This document shows positions 46,201-57,900 of a stretch of DNA of 64,000 bases, one piece after another (positions within the stretch are counted from its first letter, which is position 1; each line of letters opens with the position of its first letter). The position numbers were made by a program, and so were the translations under genes. The notes beneath the pieces were generated by a model. The model made no database searches, was not told the origin of the DNA, and saw only the letters and a program-made list of their open reading frames with translations. This stretch comes from Nematopogon swammerdamellus (Eukaryota > Arthropoda > Insecta > Lepidoptera > Adelidae). The DNA is taken from assembly GCA_946902875.1 (NCBI GenBank), contig OX336337.1, positions 4,340,001 to 4,404,000 of the forward strand. The letters are read 5' to 3'.

Positions 46201-49200
46201 GAGAAGCTCTCGAACTCACGAAACGTACATGACAGTGATGCTCCAGTGAAAATAACGATTAGAATAAAACCGAGAATGGAACCAAGTAAAACGTAGTGAC
46301 AGTTGTGTGCAGACAACCGGAAACACATTAGAATATTGTAGATACAGTCACGGAGACGATTGACACTCCCACGATGAACAGTCCAACTGTAGATACAGTC
46401 ACGGAGACGATTGACACTCTCACGATGAACAGTCCAACTGTAGATACAGTCACGGAGACGATTGACACTCTCCCGATGAACAGTCCAACTGTAGATACAG
46501 TCACGGAGACGATTGACACTCCCACGATGAACAGTCCAACTGTAGATACAGTCACGGAGACGATTGACACTCTCCCGATGAACAGTGCAACTGTAGATAC
46601 AGTCACGGAGACGATTGACACTCCCACGATGAACATTCCAACTGTTGATACAGTCACGGAGACGATTAACACTCTCCCGATGAACAGTCCAACTGTAGAG
46701 ACAGTCACGGAGACGATTGACACTCTCACGGTGAACAGTCCAACTGTAGATACAGTCACGGTTTCGCCGGAGGAGACAGTGAGTAAATGAAATGAATTCC
46801 TGAACAGTGCTTTTTAACACATGCAATATTTTTAATTAATTCCTCAAAACTATTATTTTTATCTATGCCTAATGTGTTTTCCTCTAGTCCAGTATAGCCA
46901 GCAACCCAATGGGAAGTCTCTGATATGGCACCAGAGGTGATATGGGCTGGTCGGAGCACGCGCTTCGGCCCCTTTGACTCGGCCACCCATACTAAACTAC
47001 TAGAACGATAAAAAGGGTATGGACGCCGGACTGTCAAATGCTTGTATGAGAACTAGCGTCGCCGAGTTGCGGGGAGCGGAGTGTACTTACCGATGATAAG
47101 ATATTCTACTATTGTGCACACTAAACTTGGCTGTAGTGTTTTTACACGTAAAGACAGAGAATGCGGGCATTTTAAACAGGTTTTTGCGAACGCAGCCGAT
47201 GACAGACTGACGGGCCAGCGCGCGACCGTCCAATGAAACAAGTATGCTTTTACTTATATCGTGTTACGCTGGCGAGGATAGGGTTCGGGGTCAATACCTT
47301 TTTTATCGTTCTAGCTAAACTACATACAAAAAATACATAAATTTAGAACTTGCATAGATTGCGTCGGAACGCTAGTATTAATGTCGGCAGTGGGAGAAGA
47401 AACTGATGGATAAGGCTGCGGAGGAGCGCCGCCGGTTTCCCCTCGAGCAGCGGCTGAAGCAGTTCATCGTCGGCCAGCAGAGCGCCATCAACACTGTCGC
47501 TGGAGGTTAGCCTTACTGTCCGTCTAGTTACATTAGGTTTTTAGGTTTTTTCCTGAGGTTTCTTCTGATATATGCCTATTGAACTGAATAAAATATAAAA
47601 ACCGCCTTCAAAAATGTATGAAATAAAAAATCGAACCCTAGAGTTGAAGGTGGTCGGTTATTTTTGCTTGCTTTAGCACCACCTTCAACTCTAGGGTTCG
47701 ATTTTTATTATTTCATACATTTTTGATGGCGGTTTTTATATTTTTTAAATAGTTTTTTATTTCACAGTTTTTTAACGGACGCGGTCAGGTTTTAAGACAT
47801 TGACCGTCTTAACCGTTGAGGGCTGGCCACGGTTTGGATTTCACGTGAATTCGTTTTCTTATGAAATCCGGTGAATCCTTTCTTACTAGATGGTTTAGAG
47901 AATGTTAACCTCGATAGCGCACATGTGTATTAATGATTTAAATTTACATTTAAAGGTATAGTGTGTAGCTTATTATTCATTCCTGTTTCTCTAAATATGG
48001 CGGCTTGAAAGTGTTATGATTATGATTTAAAGTGTGAGAGTTAGGGCCCCTGAGCCCTGTTCTCACTGCGTCCTAGGAAGATCTATTGTGATGTCTCAAA
48101 ACTTTATAGCTCACCCCCAAGTCCGATTTCCGCTATGAACCGAGTTATATTCTTGGGGTTAAGTGCCTGTATTTGAAATGGTTTAAAAATATAACCCCCA
48201 AGACTTATACTGTGAATGAGCACTTCACATTCACAAAGGATGTGTGTGGGCATTTCATCCTCTTTTATACAGAACCTGCACACCGGTTCGCTGCAGTTCG
48301 GTGTTGCTAAGGCCCATTCGGTGTAGGTTTTTGTTTAGTCTGCAGTGTCCTGTTAAGGTCCTTCTTAGGACTCGTTATGTCGTGATGTCGTGATGTCGTG
48401 AAAGTGTTATTTTGTTCCAAGAAGTTCACAGTAACCAGCAGAACGTACAACCACATTCATGTTGAACCTGTCCAAATTTGTCCAAAAACCACCGCATCGA
48501 ATGAAGCTTTGTTGAAGTGGCTGTGTGAAAATAGTTCCCGTATTCTGTTCAGTTCAGTGTAGCCGACACGTACAAACGGACATACTGAAAAGGCAGTTAG
48601 TTCACCAAGGTACATTGGTGACTTCAGGAGTGTAGGTCAACCACAAAAAAAAAACCTTAAAACTGATCCGTCCTATCCAACTTAGTTCTCTCTCAACTCA
48701 GCGAAGTCGCTCTACAGTCTCCAAGAATCTAGGGCTGCCAAGATCGACGCTAAGCTCACACATGGAGAGAGCTTCGAAAACGTCACTGGAAGCATCCTAC
48801 AGAATATGGATAGGTCGAGAGCGGGACTGGTGGTTTCCCCGCGTCCTAGTCAACGCAGACTAGCTGACGAGGGCTTGATGCGAGCCGAAACGTGAAGCAT
48901 GCGCGGGAAATTTTGAGTGGCCACTCGCTAGTCCCGACCTCGGTTAACACCCTCCTCTACCGCCGATGGGCCCGGATATGTTCGGTGAAGCCATCGCAAG
49001 CTTAGTTCCAAATCTTCCTAAAAGCTTGTCAATATTGTGGCAGCGGTGCGTCGCAAGGAGAACGGCTGGTCGGACGAGGAGCACCCGCTGGTGTTCCTGT
49101 TCCTCGGCAGCTCCGGCATCGGCAAGACGGAGCTGGCCAAGCAGCTCGCGCGCTACATCCACCGCGACGAGCCGCACTCCTTCATCCGCCTCGACATGTC

Positions 49201-51862
49201 CGAGTATCAGGAGAAGCATGAGGTATTTTTAACCTTTTGACTTCTAATTAAATAATATACGGTAGGGGCTATTTTCACTGCGCGAAAATTCGCAAAATTA
49301 GGCAACTCAAATTTTTCGTAAAATAATGAAGTCAGGTCAATAAACTTATTTCTAATTAAATTATCCACAAAACTATATAAATCATGTGAGGATTCACTTA
49401 TATAAAAGAACAGACAGATTTTTTTAACAAAACAAAACAAAACATCAAATCACGCCTGCTGGCTATACTGGACTAGAGGAGAACAGAACCGAGGTTGCTA
49501 TGCGGCCATCTTACATCCAGTATGGTGGTACCAATCCAGTTGGCTACAATTTGAGCCTACCATCTAGTAAGCGGCAAGGGAAGGGACCTACAGTTTTAAA
49601 CCGGTTCCGAACTGTGAAGCAGCAGATGTAGGTATGCACGTAAATTTGTTGGTCGGAAAAAACTCATTGGTACATGCCGACCGGATTCGAGTCTCGGCCA
49701 TCCGCCGATTTTAAATCTGTGACACTCGCTCGTTTTTGTGGCGTTAATTTCAAAGTTGTTCCGGAACGATGCGCTGTCGGCAGGTGGCGAAGCTGATCGG
49801 CGCGCCGCCCGGCTACGTGGGGCACGAGGACGGGGGGCAGCTGACGCGACACCTGGCGCGGCGCAACGACGCGGTGGTGTTGTTCGACGAGGTCGACAAG
49901 GCGCATCCAGACGTACTCACCGTTCTGCTGCAGCTCTTTGACGAGGTACTCGAATATTCTTTATTCATCATTATGTGGCTAGTCACTAAAGTACTTGTTA
50001 TAATATGTATAAAAAAATACCCTGCGAAGTTTCTTGTCGGTTCTTCTTCATGGGTGTAATCATTACACCCATGAAGAAGAACCGACAAGAAACTTCGCAG
50101 GGTATTTTTTTTACACTGTAATCGAACCGGATAGAACAAATTGTGACAAGTTCAAGTGCAGTAGTCTATCTGCCACATGAATGTTCAATAAACAATAGAG
50201 ATATTGCTTTTGTAGACATAGAGTCTACAAAAGCAATATCTCATAAAACAAAGTAACTTACTCCATGACTATCCCTTACAGATTTATTATTAGTATTGAT
50301 TGATTGATTGATGATTGATGATATTGATATTGATGATGATTGATTATTGACATAATGTGTGGGGTCGGTACTTAATAAGAATAGTCCCAATGCATCTCTC
50401 CCCGTGCATGTCGTAAAAGGCGACTAAGGGATAAGGGCAAGATGCCGTGCATAAGGGCGACAGGCCAGCCACCTCTCACCTCGGCGCGTACTTTCCACCG
50501 ACTCATGCAGCAGGTGGGCCTTCGTGCCTTACTTGCTGCCTGATTGTTATCTTGTCCGTATACTGTGCTAAACGTGGTGGTCGGTGTTGTGCTGTAATTT
50601 ACCAGAGTACTTGCAGTACAACACCGATTACTCTGCTTACCCCGATTGTCGGGATACGGCATGTTGTGTGTGTGTGTGAGACTGATATAAAATTGTTCCT
50701 ACAGATACACAAATCTTGAAAACCACCGTACTGGAAGAATGATATCCGCATAGCAGCCTCGGCTGTGTTCTCTAGTCCAGTATAGCCAGCAATCCAAAGG
50801 GAAGTCCGGTGTGGCACCTACTCGGATGTGATATTAGCTGGTCAGAGCACGTACTCTGGCCGCTCCGACTCAGCCACCCATACCGGATTGCATATAAACA
50901 TCTGCTTTTAAAACATAAAAATCTAATGTAAGTGATATGATAATATACGATACAAGCTGTGCCCGCGGCTCCGCCCGCGGTGTAATCATTACACCCATGA
51001 AGAAGAACCGACAAGAAACTTCGCAGGGTATTTTTTTTACACTGTAATCGAACCGGATAGAACAAATTGTGACAAGTTCAAGTGCAGTAGTCTATCTGCC
51101 ACATGAATGTTCAATAAACAATAGAGTTCATATTGTAATACACTACGCTTGAATTTGTCCAATTTTGTTTTTACAATCCGGTTCGATTACACCCACAAAG
51201 AAGAGCCGGCAAGAAACTTTGCAGGGGGATTTTTTTTAACGCCTTTGATTACATTACGTTGTGACTAGCTACACAATAGACACCGCTTACAGTTTTAAAA
51301 TACAATTTGACAGGTAGAATAACTATAATTTACGATAATTCTGACCACATAAAATCAAAAGTAAAAGTAGAAATAAAATCAGGTGTATAGAGCCTTTGTC
51401 AGACATGTTTGATACATCCTTACCTATAATAAAATCCAACGTCTGCTTTCTGTCTGAGTGTCTGAGTGTCTGTCTGTCCGCTTATAACTCGAGAACCACT
51501 GAACCGATTTTAATAAAAAAAAAATACCACGGATAGCTTGATTCTTCCCATCAACTATAGGCTACTTACTATCACGTTAAATGGCTTATGAGGTTAGCAG
51601 TGAAGTGAAATATGAGAGCGGGCGGAGCCGCGGGCACATCCTTATGTATATATAATTACATTTAAAAGAGCTAAAATTATAGCTATAACATAACGAAGAA
51701 CATTCGCAACGCTTTCAGACAAGCAAGTTTCAATTCAACTTGTAACTTTTGTATCCTTACCTATAATAAAATCCAACGTCTGCTTTCTGTCTGAGTGTCT
51801 GAGTGTCTGTCTGTCCGCTTATAACTCGAGAACCACTGAACCGATTTTAATAATCCTTCCTT

Positions 51863-51910
<48 letters not shown>

Positions 51911-54900
51911 ATAATAAAATCCAACGTCTGCTTTCTGTCTGAGTGTCTGAGTGTCTGTCTGTCCGCTTATAACTCGAGAACCACTGAACCGATTTTAATA
52001 AAACAAAATTCTACGGATAGCTTGATTCTTCCCATCAACTATAGGCTACTTACTATCACACTAAATAGCTTATGAGGTTAGCAGTGAAGTGAAATATGAG
52101 AGCGGGCGGAGCCGCGGGCACAGCTTGTATCGTATATTATCATATCACTTACATTAGATTTTTATGTTTTAAAAGCAGATGTTTATATGCAATCCGGTAT
52201 GGGTGGCTGAGTCGGAGCGGCCAGAGTACGTGCTCTGACCAGCTAATATCACATCCGAGTAGGTGCCACACCGGACTTCCCTTTGGATTGCTGGCTATAC
52301 TGGACTAGAGAACACAGCCGAGGCTGCTATGCGGATATCATTCTTCCAGTACGGTGGTTTTCAAGATTTGTGTATCTGTTGGAACAATTTTATATCAGTC
52401 TCACACACACACACAACATGCCGTATCCCGACAATCGGGGTAAGCAGAGTAATCGGTGTTGTACTGCAAGTACTCTGGTAAATTACAGCACAACACCGAC
52501 CACCACGTTTAGCACAGTATACGGACAAGATAACTATCAGGCAGCAAGTAAGGCACGAAGGCCCACCTGCTGCATGAGTCGGTGGAAAGTACGCGCCGAG
52601 GTGAGAGGTGGCTGGCCTGTCGCCCTTATGCACGGCATCTTGCCCTTATCCCTTAGTCGCCTTTTACGACATGCACGGGGAGAGATGCATTGGGACTATT
52701 CTTATTAAGTACCGACCCCACACATTATGTCAATAATCAATCATCATCAATATCAATATCATCAATCATCAATCAATCAATCAATACTAATAATAAATCT
52801 GTAAGGGATAGTCATGGAGTAAGTTACTTTGTTTTATGAGATATTGCTTTTGTAGACTCTATGTATGATACTAAAACTAAATTGACGATTTTTAGCAATC
52901 TTTTCTGTATGTATGTATGTTCCTCCATAACTCTTAAACCGATCAACCGAATTTGATGAAACTTAGTACAAGCAAATATAACTCTACAGGACACAGGATA
53001 GGCTAAATGCAATTTTGTTCCGGTATGTGGCTCTCATACAAACCGAATTGTTCTGCGTGCCGAAATAAAGGTACGGTAGCGGGCTTGTTTACTTTCTTCT
53101 TTTTAAATACGAATTTTACGCGAGCGAAGCCACGGGCAAAAGCTCGTAATTGTATAAAACTAAAGGATGGTTTTGCCAACACAGGGCCGGCTGACAGATG
53201 GCAAGGGGAAGCTGATCGAGTGCAAGAACGCGATATTCGTGATGACGTCCAACCTGGCCGCGGACGAGATCGCTCGCTACGGCATGCAGCTGCGCGGCGA
53301 GGCCGAGCGGCTCAACGAGATGAAGATGTCGCGCAACCCCAATGCGGGTAAACTTCACTCAGTTATATGAGTACCGTGTACGCGACGTTACTCCGTCTTC
53401 TAACAATAAAAAATTGTTTGTCTGTAAAGTCGGTTTACGGACGATAGTTTACGTGATGACGTGGAATAATCGTAGTACATAGAGCAAAGATCAGTAATTC
53501 TATTTCCAGTAGAAAGATTAATCATCTTGTGACTGGCCATCAATAAACTTCTATTGTCTGATCTTGACAGTTTTACTTCTTAAGACGTTTCCATGGTAAC
53601 TTTGACTATACCGATTGTGCCTCTCTATCGCTTGTTACGCGAACTCGCTTGCACACACAGGCTCAGATGGAACGTGACACTTGTTCGTGTGTGCAGCCGG
53701 TGTTCATTAATTTATAAGACGTGACGTAATCACGTAAAAAAAAAAAGACAACAAAAATTTTTAATCACAAAACAATATAAACAAAATAAACGACCATTGA
53801 ATATACGGTTTCGGTTCCTAGTTCATCAAAATAAAATTAAAATCCTCAAAATCATAATAAAATAAAAATAAATAAATAAAGTTAACATTTTGTTGGCAGC
53901 TTCATTTGTCTCCTATTCTTAAGCACAAGTATTCGTGGATGGGTGTATACATTTTTTATTTTTAGAACTTATCAAGTCCTATTCACATAAAGATTTAACA
54001 ATTTGAATTTTCTGACGTGAATACGTCTTTAAATTTGCTTCCATAGTGGGAGCCAATCCAGAAAATTGATGATAACAAAATCGGGGGATACGGTTTGGTG
54101 TTGTAGCTTCATATCTATCATCTACATCCAAAATTTAATTACACCACTCGATATGTAAAGGATCAAAGAATACGTACACGTATTCACGTAAAACACACGG
54201 CATTGTCCACGACACAGCCACACCCAGATTTTTTTTACGGAAAGCGCGTCATGTCTTTGATGCACGGGAATTGCGAATGCCATGCGGGCCCGACAGGAGG
54301 AAATAGATGAGCAGCAGCATTGTTTTAATTACTTATGAATTTAGCAGCGATAGAGGACAGCGCAGTGGAGGTGTCGAAGAACTTCAAGGACCAGGTGGTG
54401 CGGCCGATCCTGAAGGCGCACTTCGGCCGCGACGAGTTCCTCGGCCGCATCAACGAGATCGTCTACTTCCTGCCGTTCTCTAGGCAGGAGCTGCTCACCC
54501 TCGTCGCTATGGAGCTCGCCTTGTGGGCTAAGAAGGTATCAACTTTTTTTTTTATGTAATCCGGTATGGGTGGCTGAGTCGGAGGGGCCAAAGCCGACCA
54601 GCCAATATCACCTCCGAGAAGGTAGGTGCCATACCGGAGACCTCCCTGTCTGTTTATACAACGTGTCCCAAAACTCAACGTCAAGCGGGAACCAGGGAGT
54701 AGGCCAGTTTATGACTACCCAGGGGAAAATAAGAAAAAAAATCGGAGTCATTTGTTTTTTATGATATGAGCATTTTTTGAAAAACGTTGAAAATTTACAT
54801 CTCGTACAAGATTTTTAGGTACTACGACTACAAATTTTCAAATATAATTGTTAATATTTTTTTATTGGTAGCCTAAATAACTCTGCTATTGATCCGTATC

Positions 54901-57900
54901 CCAAATAAAACCAAAATGCCCATAGTTTTATCACAAAAAAATATTAAGTAAAATTTTTTTCTTAAAATTTTTAGTTTACTTTGCCACTTCATAGTATAAA
55001 AAACAATTTACGTACACTACTATGGCAAGTGTTCACAAAAGTGTACTACGACTAAAAATATGCCAATATTATTGGCATATTTTTAGTCGTAGTACCTAAA
55101 ATGTTGTACGAGATGTCAATTTTCAACGTTTTTCAAAAAATGCTCATATCATAAAAAACAAATGACTCCGATTTTTTTTCTTATTTTTCCCTGGGTAGTC
55201 ATAAACTGGCCTACTCCCTGGTTCCCGCTTGACGTTGAGTTTTGGGACACATTGTATAGGGTGGCCAAATATGAGCGATACAATTTTAAATTTAGTTTAT
55301 AAGATTATGAGAGTGGAAGAGGCGGCAGAGGTGTGTCAGTATTGTGGCACGCGGAGATAAGTTATCTCTGCCTATCCCACCGGGAAACAGGCGTGACGCT
55401 ATGAATGTATGTAGAAACGAAAAATATCAGATATTTTCCATAATTATTTTATTCAGGCTTGGCAATTATGTTTGAAAATGACCGGGAATTTTTCATGGTT
55501 TTTTTTAATGTAATCTGGCAGTCGGTTACAATTTGAGCCTACCACTTAGAAAGGCACCTACAATTTTACACCAGCCCCGTACTTGGCATAGTCACCCGGC
55601 ATTGTGCAGGCCATGATCCCGGCTAGCATAGCAAAACGAATGCTATTCTTTGTCGCACAAGGCCGACGGACGTCCCACGCGCGGCGGCCAATACTCATTG
55701 AAGGCGAGAAGAAAATCGATTTCTATTGGTCGTGCCGCGAGGTGCGTCGACGTAAAGTACGAGTTGTGTCGCACTGTACGGTGATGGGACGACGACATCA
55801 AGTACGTTGGCGGAAAGCAGTGGTACCGTACCGCTGAAGGCCGGGAGGACTGGAGGAAAATTGTCAGCCTCGATAGCTTAGTGGTTCAGACAGTCGATGG
55901 CTATTGATGGTTAAGCAACGCTGGGCCGGTCAGTACTTGGATGGGTGAGCGCTCGATCGTTGGAGGCTGACCGTGGTTCGGATTCCACGTAAAAACTGTA
56001 GGTCCCTTCCCTTCTTACCTTACTAGGTGGTAGGGTTCAACCCGGCCGGGTTGATACCACCGGCACCGTACTGAATGAAACGTCGGTCGAAACGGCTATG
56101 TAAATAGTTTGTGTTTTCCGTCCAGTTCAGTGTAGCCGACATGAAATGAAGTGAAGCACTGACATAGCACCTAGTTCACCCGGTGTTATGGGCTGACATC
56201 ACGGATGTTGTAGGTGATGTAGTCAACCGTGTCAGTTTCCATAAAAAAAAAATATATATATTGTAGAGGCGTATGTCCAGCGGTGTACGCGTACACGCTG
56301 ACTGACTATACGGGCTGGCCTCACGCACTCTATGTACTTGCACGCGCTAACTACCTACCGCCTGGCGCACCGCCGGCGGTGAATTTCAATGGGCTGCCCA
56401 AAGAATATAAACAGCCGCACGGAGCATACTTACGCGCGGCCGGCGCAGCTGCAAAGCAATAATCACTTTACACTCGATCGTTAAAGTACATTTTCGCACG
56501 CAGCGATTGGCGACGTGAAGCAGTAGGCTATTAAAGGCCGAAGGTAGGAACTTTTTCTATGGAGTGATTTATCTGTTACGGAGTAACTATTTAGTAATCT
56601 GTGGTGCGGGTGACGTGCGACAGGCGGCGAGCCGGCACGAGGTGGAGCTGCGCTGGGAGGCGGGCGTGCTGGGCGCGCTCGCCGACGGCTACGACGTGCA
56701 CTACGGCGCGCGCTCCATCAAGCACGACGTCGAGCGTAGAGTCGTCAATCAGATCGGTCTGTATCTCTCTCTCTTTATTTCCTTTCACACTTACTAGGGC
56801 GCCATCCATATCGTTATTTATTTATTTTATTTTAGACAGGCAGCCTGGGCTGATGTATCTAAATCGAGTTCATAGTTCATTGGTGCAGTTATATATATAT
56901 TTTTTTTCACTTATTCGGTTTTGTTTCACTTAGTTACTTTTTTATCTTATTCAGATGAGTGGCCAAAATTGGTTTATGTTGTTTGCACTGATAATGTCCT
57001 TTTACGTAATTTGAGATTAGGTTCTTGCCAAAATTGATGTCATTATTGCAAATTACTACATTGTACAACTAGTATTTAACATAACTAGCTGTGCTCGGGA
57101 CTTTGTTCGCGTGGACTACAGGTTATGCAGTTTTGGCTGCCTGTGAGGAACCAATTCATTTCCCGGGAATAAAAAGTAGGTAATGGAAATGACTTCAGTT
57201 TTGCGAGGAGGAGGGGAGGGGGGGGGGGTTGTTGTTGTTGTTGTTGTTAGGTTTGGGGTTGGCTCTAGGCCTGCAAACTAATCCCGCTTGGTTGGGGACC
57301 TTCGTGCAAAACCCCGCAGGCTCCAGCTACCCCAGCCAGCCTATGTCTTCCATGAAAGCCACAAGTCGACCGGGGTGTCTGCAGACCGCCGCAACGGAAG
57401 ATGGGGAGCGGAGTATGTCCCTTCGTTGGTTGTCAAGCACACTGCACTCCAACAAAACATGCTCGGCCGTTTCATCCGTCGCCAAGCATCCTCTGCATAG
57501 TGGACTATCCGTAATACCCATCGTGTGTAGATGTTTATTTAGTGAGCAGTGACCGCTCATCAGACCAACGGCTATTCTTAGCTTAGCCCGGGCCAGGTTG
57601 ATAAGCTTCCGAGCCAGCCTTCGGTCTGGTTTAGGAAGGGCAGCTCTCGACTGTCTGCACTCTGAGAGGCCCTTCCATCTGTCCCTGTGTTTCCGTGATG
57701 TCGACGCGTGCAACCAAGATCTCTGTGTGCTCGCTGACGGCATTATCACGGGTTCCGCTCCTATAGGTATAGTTCTGGATCCTCTTCGGGCGAGGTCATC
57801 AGCGCTGTCATTTCCGTCGTCTTCGTTGTGGCCTTTTATCCACTGGAGGATCACCTTGTTATTATTACCTGCAACCTTCTCCAGGGCTCCACGACATTGT

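Noticed and set aside
46179..46826. 215-codon minus frame and 138-codon plus frame
   Set aside because: Both arise from the 51-bp minisatellite whose period is a multiple of three.
50372..52708. 90- to 141-codon frames repeated on both strands
   Set aside because: Produced by the inverted duplication of non-coding repeats; no protein motif.
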